Shown here in pieces: positions 1 to 8,254 of a stretch of 64,000 bases of DNA; position 1 is the first letter of the stretch; each line of letters starts with the position of its first letter. Under the pieces are notes generated by a model. That model ran no database searches and was not told the DNA's origin. It worked only from the letters and a program-made list of their open reading frames with translations. The translations under genes and the position numbers were made by a program. Origin of the DNA: JAUCQB01 sp964586235 (lineage in GTDB: Bacteria > Planctomycetota > Phycisphaerae > UBA1845 > PWPN01); NCBI GenBank assembly GCA_964586235.1, contig CAZPIO010000019.1:14691-78690 (forward strand), in the 5' to 3' direction.

Positions 1-186
1 TCCGTGCTTGCGACCCGCCCCCGTGCGACCGCGTGGCACATCTTCTATGCAGGGCCAGCCCCAGGCGCCGTCAAGGTTGGCCAGCAACTTAATCCCACAA
101 TGTCGCCGCCTGTCCAGTTGTACGAGTTCAACCGTTCCGTAACCCCACCGTATTCTGCGAGCATGATGCTGGGAGGCCTTGCATGA
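1..186 (+). CDS. C-terminal end of a SAVED-domain CBASS effector (partial, cut by window edge)
   Basis: The frame is open to the left edge, so only about the last 60 residues are visible. They contain a stretch reading HIFYAGPAPGAVKVG, then PPVQLYEF. I recognise this as the closing strand-loop region of SAVED domains, which sense cyclic oligonucleotides in CBASS effectors (Cap4-type and relatives). The stop codon overlaps the start of the next gene (ATGA, 183-186), so the two are translationally coupled, and that gene is a CD-NTase-like enzyme, which is the expected partner. The effector domain (nuclease, protease, TM or other) lies outside the window and cannot be named. The family call rests on a short C-terminal segment plus context. 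Confidence 0.6.
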   Translation, partial: SVLATRPRATAWHIFYAGPAPGAVKVGQQLNPTMSPPVQLYEFNRSVTPPYSASMMLGGLA

Positions 187-941
187 GCAACGACCAGTAC
201 TTGCGGGGCTTGCTGGATCAGCAGGAACTCTCCTCGCTTGAACTTGATGCCCTTCGGCGGCTTCGCGAACAGATCGAAGGGCAGCTCCGCGTTCTTCAGG
301 GCTCACCCCGATTCTACTACGCGGGCTCCTTCGGGAAGAAGACGATGATCCGCGAGAGCTATGACCTGGACATCGTGATGTACTGGCCGAGCACTTGCGA
401 CTACACGCTTGAGGGGATCTACGACGCTGTTGGTAAGGTGCTGCGCAACAACTGGAACGTCGTCAACCCCAAAACCGTTTCGTGGGAGCTTCCTTTTCAG
501 AACGGCTTTCACATCGATGTGGTCCCCGGCCGGGCCATCGACGGCACGTACCGCTACGCCAACCTGTACAGGAGCGATAAGCACACCTCGATACAGACCA
601 GCATCAAGGTCCACATCGATACGGTACGCAATAGCGGCCGTCGGGACGTGATCCGGCTAATAAAACTGTGGCGACATCGCAAGCGCGTTCCAATGAAGAG
701 GTCGCTCGCGTTGGAACTCATCACGATTGACGGCTGTTCGGGTGTCTCAACTTCTGAACTCGAAAAGCAACTGTCTGCTGCATTGCGATACGTACGAGAC
801 AAGGTCATGGATGTACGGCTTGTCGATCCGGCCAACAGCAACAACGTCGTCTCGGATGAGTGGAACAGCGGCGATCGTGCGGCAATCCGTGCGGCTGCGG
901 ACGCGGCGTTGAAGGCAACATACTGGAGCGAAGTCTTCTGA
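183..941 (+). CDS. CD-NTase-like nucleotidyltransferase (CBASS synthase)
   Basis: 252 residues with the Pol-beta-type nucleotidyltransferase signature: a G48-S49 motif in AGSFGKKT, followed by the acidic pair D61/D63 in YDLDIVMYW and a third acid D112 in HIDVVPG. The GSFxKxT spacing is that of CD-NTase/SMODS synthases, which make cyclic di- or trinucleotides on phage sensing. The protein is shorter than many CD-NTases (300-400 residues), so the C-terminal helical domain is compact. The start overlaps the stop of the SAVED effector, which supports a CBASS operon. No Cap2/Cap3 (E1/JAB) or HORMA/TRIP13 genes follow; the downstream genes are a methylase and ATPase of a different type. A CCA-adding or aminoglycoside-type NTase is a weaker alternative. 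Confidence 0.75.
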   Translation: MSNDQYLRGLLDQQELSSLELDALRRLREQIEGQLRVLQGSPRFYYAGSFGKKTMIRESYDLDIVMYWPSTCDYTLEGIYDAVGKVLRNNWNVVNPKTVSWELPFQNGFHIDVVPGRAIDGTYRYANLYRSDKHTSIQTSIKVHIDTVRNSGRRDVIRLIKLWRHRKRVPMKRSLALELITIDGCSGVSTSELEKQLSAALRYVRDKVMDVRLVDPANSNNVVSDEWNSGDRAAIRAAADAALKATYWSEVF

Positions 942-972
942 CCTGCGGGTCCGTTGTGGCCTGTGGAGTGAG

Positions 973-3900
973 GTGTTCGACTTGACGTACCGAAAGAAAC
1001 TCATCGAAGTTGCCCTTCCGCTGGTCGCGATCAATCGCGAGGCGGCGAGGGAGAAGTCCATCCGGCACGGGCACCCGTCCACGCTGCACCTTTGGTGGGC
1101 TCGCCGGCCGCTGGCGGCGTGTCGAGCGGTACTTTTCAGTTCACTGGTCGATGACCCATCGAGCGATCCGGCCTACCGTAAGACTGACGGCAGCGTGGAT
1201 GAGGACCGGGCAGGCGTGAAGCGTGCGCAGCTCTTCAATCTGATCGAGGAACTGGTCAAGTGGGAAAACTCGACCAACGACATGGTCATCAACGCAGCTC
1301 GGGCGGAGATCGCCCGCTGCGTGGCCAGCCGCAAGCTCGAACTCGGTGAACTTAAGAAGACGGATAAGCTCCCAGGCGGCGAAACCGTCTGGGACCTAAT
1401 CGTCAAGGGCCACGGCGACCTGGATGTCATCCGTTCCGGCCGCTGGCGGTTGCCCAACCATGAATCGGTCAATGCCTTTCTGGCCGAACACGCCCCGCCG
1501 GTGCTCGACCCCTTCTGCGGCGGTGGGTCCATCCCGCTGGAGGCTCAACGGCTGGGCGTCCGGGCTTATGCGAGCGACCTCAACCCCGTGCCCGTACTGA
1601 TAACTAAAGCCCTCATTGAGATTCCGCCGCAGTTCGCCGGCCGGCTACCGGTGCATCCACCGGAGGAGAATGAGCAGTCTCGGGCGAAGGGCGCATGGCA
1701 CGGAGCCGAGGGTCTGGCCGAGGACGTTCGGTACTACGGAAAATGGATGCGCAACGAGGCCGAGAAGCGTGTTGGGCACCTTTATCCGAAAGTGAAGGTC
1801 ACGCCCGCCATTGCTAAGGATCGGCCGGACCTCGCGCCCTACGTCGGCCAGAAGCTGACTGTCATCGCCTGGTTGTGGACGCGGACGATTCGGTGCCCGA
1901 ACCCGGCTTGCCAAGCACGAACTCCGCTGGTGCGGTCGTTCTTGCTCTCAAAGAAGGACGGCGCGGCGGTGTTTGCGCAGCCAGTGCTCGACCGTGCTGC
2001 CAAGACCGTTCGCTTTGAAGTGCGGACAGAGGGTGAGCCCCTCAAGCATACGACAGACGCCAAGGGCGCACGGTGCCTGTTCTGCGATCGGTTCGTTCGC
2101 AAACCGGAACTTCGCGAAATTGCGTGTGCGCACGGCGTCATTCCGATCCCGTTGGGCGTGGTTTGCGCGATCGAGCGGGGCCGAGTTTACCTGTCGGCCT
2201 GCGATGTTTCCGCATTAGACGTGCCACGGCCGGAAGTAACGTTCCTCGACCAGCCGATGACGAACGATAAACGCTGGTTCTCGCCGCCACTCTACGGATT
2301 GCCGAACTTCGCGGACCTTTTCACCGCGCGCCAGCTAGCTGCGTTGACGACGTTCAGTGATCTAGTGATGGAAACCCGCGAGCGCGTATTGGCCGATGCC
2401 CGGCGGACGACAAAGGAGCTGGGACGTCCCGCCGGCGGTCCGCTTGCCTCCCCGATTTCTCGGCGGTCCTCCCAAGATGATCCAGGAGAGCCCGCTGATG
2501 ATCCGCTCAAGGTTGCCAACCAGTTTGACAGCCAGACGAACGCTCGTTCTCCCGAAGTCGCCTACGCGGACGCGGTGGCGACGTATCTTGCGTTCACAGT
2601 TAGTCGGATGGCAGACAGGCACTCAACTCTCGCCCGGTGGGACCCGAATCCCAGCGGATATGCCCCCAAGATTGCAAGCACTTTCGGTAGACAAGCGCTT
2701 CCGATGGTTTGGGATTGGGCCGAGGGCAACCCGTTCAGCGACTCGTCAGGCAACCTCGAAGACGCCGTTGGCTGGGTGAGAAAGGTCATCGACCGGGCGG
2801 TCACCAGTCCGATGGGCTACGCTCGTCAGCAGGATGCTCGCCTCCCACTCCTCGCGCGTGGATGTATCTCAACCGATCCCCCTTACTACGACAACATCGG
2901 GTATGCTGACCTCTCAGACTATTTCTACGTCTGGTTGCGTCGGTCGCTAATTGCCGTTTATCCAAATTTGTTCCGTACGCTCTTGGCGCCAAAGGTAGAG
3001 GAACTCATCGCCACGCCGCACCGGCACAACGGAAGCAAAGATAAAGCAATGTCGTTTTTCGAGACTGGCCTGGGATGCGCGTTTGAGCGCATGCGCGATG
3101 CAGCGCATCCCGATTACCCGCTCACGGTCTACTACGCCTTCAAACAGGCGGACGTCGACGAGGACGAGAGCCACGAGGATTCCGCCAGCGCGACAGCGTC
3201 GACAGGTTGGGAGACGATGCTCGAGGGCTTGATCCGTGCGGGCTTTGCCATTACCGGCACGTGGCCCATGCGAACGGAGCTCGGAAACCGCATGGTCGGC
3301 ATGGGCACCAACGCCTTGGCCTCGTCAATCGTCCTCGTCTGCCACCCGCGCGCTGCGGACGCTGCGATGACCACCCGCAAAGATTTCATCGGCGCTCTCA
3401 AGAAGGAACTCCCCGGTGCGCTGCGCGACCTGCAATCCGGCAACATCGCCCCTGTGGATCTCGCCCAAGCTGCCATAGGCCCCGGCATGGCGATCTACAG
3501 CCACCATTCAAGGGTCGTCAACAGCGATGGCAGCCGCCTGCCGGTGCGGGTGGCTCTTCAAATCATTAACCAGGCGCTCGACGAAGTCCTAACTGAGTTG
3601 GAAAGCGAATTTGATCCTGACACGCGCTGGGCGATCAAGTGGTTCGAGCAACACGCTCATGGCGACGGCCCGTTCGGCGACGCCGAGACGCTTAGCAAGG
3701 CGATGGCTGTCAGCGTGAAGGGGTTGGTGGAAGCGGGCCTGGCCAAGGCCGGGGCCGGCAAGGTCCGACTGCGGCGGCGCGAAGAACTGCCCGGGGACTG
3801 GGACCCGGCCACGGATAAGCGACTGACCATCTGGGAAGTGACGCAACACCTCATCCGCCGGCTGGAAGCTGACGGTGAGACAGGTGCGGCTGAATTGCGG

Positions 3901-4095
3901 CGACAGGTGGGCTCGCTGGGCGATGTGGCCCGCGACCTGGCCTACCGCTTGTATTCGACGTGTGAGCGGAAGAAGTGGGCCGATGAAGCCCGCAGCTACA
4001 ACGGCTTGGTCGTGTCCTGGCCGGAAATCGAGCGACTTGCCCGCGAGCGGCGTCCTGCAGCCGGTGAAACGCAGGCCAGTCTTTTTGAGACATGA
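973..4095 (+). CDS. DUF1156 family DNA methyltransferase
   Basis: 1,040 residues starting at a GTG with GGAG just upstream. The N-terminus has the DUF1156 hallmark (KSIRHGHPSTLHLWWARRP, about residues 34-52). A SAM-binding motif, LDPFCGGGSIPLEA, lies near residue 180 and an amino-MTase catalytic motif, DPPYYDNIGY, near residue 635, the order seen in N6A/N4C DNA methylases. The long insert between the motifs contains two CxxC-type pairs (CPNPACQ, CLFCDRF) that could bind zinc and act as a target-recognition region. Proteins of this family commonly sit with DUF499 ATPases in anti-phage loci, and one occurs 350 bp downstream. The likely role is site-specific self-methylation in an R-M-like defence module. 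The gene overlaps the next one by four bases. Confidence 0.85.
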   Translation: MFDLTYRKKLIEVALPLVAINREAAREKSIRHGHPSTLHLWWARRPLAACRAVLFSSLVDDPSSDPAYRKTDGSVDEDRAGVKRAQLFNLIEELVKWENSTNDMVINAARAEIARCVASRKLELGELKKTDKLPGGETVWDLIVKGHGDLDVIRSGRWRLPNHESVNAFLAEHAPPVLDPFCGGGSIPLEAQRLGVRAYASDLNPVPVLITKALIEIPPQFAGRLPVHPPEENEQSRAKGAWHGAEGLAEDVRYYGKWMRNEAEKRVGHLYPKVKVTPAIAKDRPDLAPYVGQKLTVIAWLWTRTIRCPNPACQARTPLVRSFLLSKKDGAAVFAQPVLDRAAKTVRFEVRTEGEPLKHTTDAKGARCLFCDRFVRKPELREIACAHGVIPIPLGVVCAIERGRVYLSACDVSALDVPRPEVTFLDQPMTNDKRWFSPPLYGLPNFADLFTARQLAALTTFSDLVMETRERVLADARRTTKELGRPAGGPLASPISRRSSQDDPGEPADDPLKVANQFDSQTNARSPEVAYADAVATYLAFTVSRMADRHSTLARWDPNPSGYAPKIASTFGRQALPMVWDWAEGNPFSDSSGNLEDAVGWVRKVIDRAVTSPMGYARQQDARLPLLARGCISTDPPYYDNIGYADLSDYFYVWLRRSLIAVYPNLFRTLLAPKVEELIATPHRHNGSKDKAMSFFETGLGCAFERMRDAAHPDYPLTVYYAFKQADVDEDESHEDSASATASTGWETMLEGLIRAGFAITGTWPMRTELGNRMVGMGTNALASSIVLVCHPRAADAAMTTRKDFIGALKKELPGALRDLQSGNIAPVDLAQAAIGPGMAIYSHHSRVVNSDGSRLPVRVALQIINQALDEVLTELESEFDPDTRWAIKWFEQHAHGDGPFGDAETLSKAMAVSVKGLVEAGLAKAGAGKVRLRRREELPGDWDPATDKRLTIWEVTQHLIRRLEADGETGAAELRRQVGSLGDVARDLAYRLYSTCERKKWADEARSYNGLVVSWPEIERLARERRPAAGETQASLFET

Positions 4096-4418
4096 TCGGA
4101 AATGGAGATGCGCGGATGGTATACAACCGCTATTACATCCTGGAACTCACAGGTGGCCAGCTCAACACTAAGTGGAGCGTGAACTTCAACACGCCTGATG
4201 CTCAGAACGCTCCCATTGTGCTCATCGCGAAGAACGTCCTGCCCAAAGAGCAGCTCGCGTGCGCAATCGAAAGCCTTATCTCCAGTATTAGGAATGGAGA
4301 GGGTTCATATTCTGCGCCGGGTATCTCGTTGACCGTTCACGCCGACGTCCAAGACTCGGTCCTGCAGGGTCGCTTGACGGAGTTGGCAAAAGATGTCCGC
4401 AGCGGACATGGCTTCTGA
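4092..4418 (+). CDS. Small protein between DUF1156 and DUF499 genes, function unknown
   Basis: 108 residues if started at the ATG overlapping the methylase stop (ATGA). A second in-frame ATG at 4116 (MVYNRYYILEL) with GGAG upstream is an alternative and gives a cleaner protein of about 100 residues. No signal peptide, TM segment or known motif is visible; it looks like a small alpha/beta protein. Its position between the two large genes, with overlap on one side and only 25 bp on the other, places it in the same operon as an accessory subunit. I do not recognise the family. Confidence 0.6.
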   Translation: MIGNGDARMVYNRYYILELTGGQLNTKWSVNFNTPDAQNAPIVLIAKNVLPKEQLACAIESLISSIRNGEGSYSAPGISLTVHADVQDSVLQGRLTELAKDVRSGHGF

Positions 4419-4443
4419 TTACTCGGGGCTTAGGTAACTAACA

Positions 4444-7400
4444 ATGGCAAAGTCCAATCGTGACAAGATCGGTGACGCACTCGACATCCTGACTCAGGGC
4501 CTACTGCCCTTCGTCGAGCGCGAGCTCAAGTCGAAGTACGGCGACAACTGGCGAGCGAGTGCCGAGGAAGAGCTGCGCGTCAAGCCGCGTGGCGACTGGG
4601 ACGCCGCCGCGCTGCTGACCATCCTCTGGAACCAGTGGAACATCGTTTTCCGCGACGTGCTTGGTCAGGCCGAGCGAAGCCTGGTCAGCGAGGTCCGTGA
4701 GGTTCGTAACGATTGGGCGCACCAGAAGACCTTCTCCTCGGACGACACATACCGGGCCATGGACAGCATGTCCCGCCTCCTGACGGCCGTCAGCGCCGGC
4801 GACCAGGCCATCGAGCTGGACAAGCAGAAAATGGAGGTCATGCGGCTCAAAATCTCCGAGCAGACGCGCGCGGACGCCCGAAGGCGGGCCGGCCAGGCCA
4901 CGGAGGGAAAGCCGGCCGCCGGCCTCACGTGTTGGCGGGAGATCGTTGAGCCCCACGACGACGTGGCTTCGGGCAACTACCAACAGGCCGAGTTCGCGGC
5001 GGACCTTTACCAGGTCTGGAAAGGCATCGCCACGCCAGAATACGGCGATCCGATCGAGTTCTTCCGTCGCACGTACCTGACGCAGGGCCTGCGCGACCTG
5101 CTCACCAACGCGATCAAACGCGTCGCGCTCCAGCAAGGCGACCCGGTTGTGGCGCTTCAGACAAACTTCGGCGGCGGCAAGACGCACTCCATTCTGGCCC
5201 TGTACCACCTGTTCAACCCCGAGGTGAAGGGCAGCGACCTGCCGAACGCGGACGAGCTGCTCGCCGAGCTCGGTGTGAATACGCTGCCCAGGGTTCAACG
5301 CGCGGTGCTGGTCGGCCAGTACGTCTCGCCAGGCGAAGTGCATGTAATGCCCGACGGGACCAAGGTAAAGACCCTGTGGGGTGAACTCGCCTGGCAGCTC
5401 GGCGGCAAGAAGGGGTACAAGATCGTTGAGCAGTCGGACAACACCTCGACCAATCCGGGTGAGCGGCTGGTTGAGCTGTTCCGCGCGGTCGGCCCGAGCA
5501 TCATCCTTATTGACGAATGGGTCGCGTATGCCCGTCAGCTTTACGAGAAGCACGACTTGCCGGCAGGCAGCTTCGACACTCAGTTCACGTTTGCCCAGGC
5601 CCTGACCGAGGCGGCCGCCGCGGCCAAGCACACCTTGGTCGTTGTCAGCGTTCCATCATCAGATATTGAAACGGGCGGGCATGCGGGCCGCGAGGCGCTT
5701 AACCGGCTGGAAAACGTAGTGGCCCGGAAGGATGCCCCCTGGCAGCCGGCGAGCACCGAGGAAGGATTCGAGATTGTCCGCCGCCGGCTCTTCAAGCCGA
5801 TCGCCAACGAGGACCTGTTCCGCGAGCGTGACAACGTGATTCGGGCCTTCATCGAGAACTACCGTGCCAACAACAAGGAGTTTCCGATTGATTCCAGCTC
5901 GGCCGAGTACGAGAAACGCATGCGCTCGGCCTATCCGATCCACCCGGAGGTGTTCGATCGGCTCTACACCGAATGGTCCACTCTCGACCGGTTCCAACGC
6001 ACGCGAGGCGTCCTGCGCCTCATGGCCGCCGTAATCCACGAGTTGTGGGAGAAGGAGGACCGTAACCTGCTGATTCTCCCCGGAATGGTCCCGATGGACG
6101 AGTCGTCTGTACGGAAGGAACTGACCCGCTATCTCGAACCTACCTGGTCAGCGGTTGTGGAGACCGACGTAGACGGTTCGGATTCAACGCCCCTGGCGAT
6201 CGATCGTGATAACAGCACGCTCGGCCGCTACTCCGCCACGAGGCGTGTCGCCCGGACGGTCTTCCTCGGGACGGCTCCCCTTCGCGGCGCAGCCAATCGC
6301 GGCAAGGACATCCGTCAAATCAATCTGGGCTGCGTCCAGCCGGGTGAAAGCCTCGCTACCTTCGGCGATGCCCTTCGTCGGCTCCAGAACAAGGCAACGT
6401 ATTTGAACACGGATGGCGAGCGCACGTTCTATGATACGGCCCAGAACATCAACCGCGACGCGGAGTCACGCAAGACCGGTTTCTCCGAGGACGATGTCCG
6501 ACACGCCATTCGAGAAGCCCTGAAGGCCCAGGAGAGCGGCCGAGCGGATTTCGCGAGGGTGCACGCCTGCCCGCACTCGCCTTCCGATGTTGCGGATGAC
6601 CGCGAAGCTCGCCTTGTCATCCTCGGCCCCGAATCGGAACACCTCGCGAACAAGGACGATAGCCCCGCCGTCCAGGTCGCGAAGGACTTCCTGGGCTCTC
6701 GCGGATCAGGTCCGCGGATCTACCGGAACACGTTGGCATTCGTCGCCGCCGACCGGACCCGACTGACTGAACTGGAGGACGCCGTTCGGTGGGCGCTCGC
6801 ATGGAACGCGATTGACGACAAGAAGGACGACCTGGATCTGAATCAGTCGCAGATTCGGACCGTCGCAGCCAAGAAGCGTGAATGGGAGGGCATCGTCGAC
6901 CAACGGATTCCCGAGACGTACTGCTGGCTCATTGTGCCGGTGCAGTCGGATCCGCACGCCGAGGTCGAATGGCACGCGCGGCGATTGACGGGCCAGGATT
7001 CGCTCGCCAAGCGTGCAGCGAAGCGAATGCGCACGGACGAGCTGCTGGTTTCTCAGCTTGGTGCAGTGCGGCTGCGGATGGAGCTAGACCGGATTCCCCT
7101 CTGGCGCGGGAACGAAGTGGAACTCCGCCAACTCGCGGAGGACTTTGCTCAGTACTTGTATCTTCCACGGCTTACCGGCCCCGACGTGCTGATCGACGCC
7201 ATTACCGATGGCGTGAACTTGCTGACCTGGCAGAACGACGCGTTCGCCTACGCCGAGTCGAAGGCCAAGGATGGCCGGTATGCAGGGCTGCGTTGTGGCG
7301 AGCACGTCCGCCCAAGCCCCGACGGATCGGCGTTGCTGGTCAAACCCGATGTCGCGGCCGCCCAACGCGAAAAGGACGTGGCGGAGCGTGAGGGCACGTC

Positions 7401-7734
7401 TGGCAAGAAGACGACCACCACGGACACGTATTCCGGTACCTCGAAGCCCGGCACGGACGGCAATACCGGCACACACACCGGCGACGAGCCGCCACCACCG
7501 CCAAAGCGGTTCTTCGGCTCGGTTGCCTTGGATGCGAAGCGGCTGGGTCGTGACGCCGGCCGAATTGCGGAGGAAGTCATCGCACACCTGGCAGCCCTCG
7601 ACGGCGCTGAGGTGTCAATTACGCTGGAGATTGAAGCACGCGTCCCCAAGGGTGTCGATCAAGGCATTGTGCGGGCGGTCACCGAGAACTGCCGCACTCT
7701 TGACTTCACCACTCACGGTTTCGAACGAGGGTGA
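4444..7734 (+). CDS. DUF499 P-loop ATPase with N-terminal Swt1-like HEPN domain
   Basis: 1,096 residues. Residues 1-120 resemble the Swt1-type HEPN domain and carry R88-NDWA-H93, an Rx4H motif like that of HEPN ribonucleases. The ATPase core follows, with Walker A in NFGGGKTHS (about 243) and Walker B in IILIDEWVAYA (about 356), typical of DUF499 proteins. A low-complexity Thr/Gly/Pro linker (about residues 985-1020) precedes a C-terminal domain of about 70 residues. DUF499 proteins recur beside DUF1156 methylases in anti-phage loci, which matches the gene order here. I infer an ATP-driven, possibly RNA-cleaving effector held in check until infection. The catalytic competence of the HEPN motif is inferred only from the sequence pattern. 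There is a 25-bp gap from the preceding gene. Confidence 0.85.
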   Translation: MAKSNRDKIGDALDILTQGLLPFVERELKSKYGDNWRASAEEELRVKPRGDWDAAALLTILWNQWNIVFRDVLGQAERSLVSEVREVRNDWAHQKTFSSDDTYRAMDSMSRLLTAVSAGDQAIELDKQKMEVMRLKISEQTRADARRRAGQATEGKPAAGLTCWREIVEPHDDVASGNYQQAEFAADLYQVWKGIATPEYGDPIEFFRRTYLTQGLRDLLTNAIKRVALQQGDPVVALQTNFGGGKTHSILALYHLFNPEVKGSDLPNADELLAELGVNTLPRVQRAVLVGQYVSPGEVHVMPDGTKVKTLWGELAWQLGGKKGYKIVEQSDNTSTNPGERLVELFRAVGPSIILIDEWVAYARQLYEKHDLPAGSFDTQFTFAQALTEAAAAAKHTLVVVSVPSSDIETGGHAGREALNRLENVVARKDAPWQPASTEEGFEIVRRRLFKPIANEDLFRERDNVIRAFIENYRANNKEFPIDSSSAEYEKRMRSAYPIHPEVFDRLYTEWSTLDRFQRTRGVLRLMAAVIHELWEKEDRNLLILPGMVPMDESSVRKELTRYLEPTWSAVVETDVDGSDSTPLAIDRDNSTLGRYSATRRVARTVFLGTAPLRGAANRGKDIRQINLGCVQPGESLATFGDALRRLQNKATYLNTDGERTFYDTAQNINRDAESRKTGFSEDDVRHAIREALKAQESGRADFARVHACPHSPSDVADDREARLVILGPESEHLANKDDSPAVQVAKDFLGSRGSGPRIYRNTLAFVAADRTRLTELEDAVRWALAWNAIDDKKDDLDLNQSQIRTVAAKKREWEGIVDQRIPETYCWLIVPVQSDPHAEVEWHARRLTGQDSLAKRAAKRMRTDELLVSQLGAVRLRMELDRIPLWRGNEVELRQLAEDFAQYLYLPRLTGPDVLIDAITDGVNLLTWQNDAFAYAESKAKDGRYAGLRCGEHVRPSPDGSALLVKPDVAAAQREKDVAEREGTSGKKTTTTDTYSGTSKPGTDGNTGTHTGDEPPPPPKRFFGSVALDAKRLGRDAGRIAEEVIAHLAALDGAEVSITLEIEARVPKGVDQGIVRAVTENCRTLDFTTHGFERG

Positions 7735-7814
7735 GGCTTTGCCAGCATGACGAGCTGCCGGAGGTGGCTTGCCCTTGCTCGATCTGGGCCTCCCCGCCGC
7801 TATGCCCCGAACAA

Positions 7815-7842
7815 TTGACAGCAGCCTGCAACAACTGATAAT
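7815..7842 (+). promoter_or_regulatory. Sigma-70-like promoter
   Basis: A perfect TTGACA at 7815-7820 is followed after 16 bp by GATAAT at 7837-7842, one mismatch from TATAAT. It lies about 70 bp upstream of the HTH gene and 410 bp upstream of the SIS-HAD operon. It is the best-matching promoter I found in the window and would place the transcription start near 7849, immediately before a perfect palindrome. Transcription was not tested. Confidence 0.6.
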
Positions 7843-7860
7843 ACGCAAAACTGCTCGTTC

Positions 7861-7880
7861 GCCGAGCGGCGCCGCTCGGC
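7861..7880. promoter_or_regulatory. Perfect 20-bp palindrome downstream of the promoter (candidate operator)
   Basis: The arm GCCGAGCGGC is followed directly by its exact reverse complement. It lies about 12 bp downstream of the predicted transcription start and about 30 bp upstream of the HTH gene start. There is no loop and no T-run, which fits a dimeric repressor site better than an intrinsic terminator. Autoregulation by the adjacent HTH protein is an inference from position. Confidence 0.5.
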
Positions 7881-7912
7881 TCGCGCGGCGGATCGGGTGG
7901 AAGGGCTCTTCC

Positions 7913-8101
7913 ATGAGGACTATACGGGGCAGCGTCATGACGATCGAGGAGCTCGCCATCTACCTGAAGATCGCGAAATCAACGCTCTACAAGCTGGCTC
8001 AGGAAGGTAAGCTTCCCAGCCAGAAAGTCGGCAGGCACTGGCGATTTCATAAGGATGCGATCGACAGGTGGCTAATGGAGCATCGGAGTCCGCAGTGTTA
8101 G
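7913..8101 (+). CDS. Small HTH (excisionase/MerR-type helix-turn-helix) DNA-binding protein
   Basis: 62 residues from the ATG at 7913, which has a GGAAGGG ribosome-binding site eight bases upstream; the in-frame ATG at 7937 gives the bare 54-residue domain. The sequence MTIEELAIYLKIAKSTLYKL followed by GRHWRFHKDAIDRWL is a classic HTH_17/excisionase-family domain: a two-helix DNA-binding unit, then a short wing. These proteins act as element-encoded regulators or recombination directionality factors. Here it is preceded by a strong promoter and a palindrome and lies 153 bp ahead of the SIS-HAD operon, so it may control that operon. No integrase is visible in the window to pair it with. Confidence 0.8.
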   Translation: MRTIRGSVMTIEELAIYLKIAKSTLYKLAQEGKLPSQKVGRHWRFHKDAIDRWLMEHRSPQC

Positions 8102-8254
8102 ACGGCGGGGGATCACCCCGTGGAACGCTATCGCGCACCTCGCAGACATGGCGGGTAGGGTAAGCGTAACGATTCGGGCCGAGTCAGTTGGGGGCTTCGA
8201 TAAGTGCGCAGAACGATGTGATTCAGCCCTCAAGGAAGTGGATACTCTGGACTA

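Noticed and set aside
4501..5631. 376-codon open frame on the minus strand
   Set aside because: It is antisense to the HEPN/ATPase region of the DUF499 gene, with no domain or ribosome-binding site.
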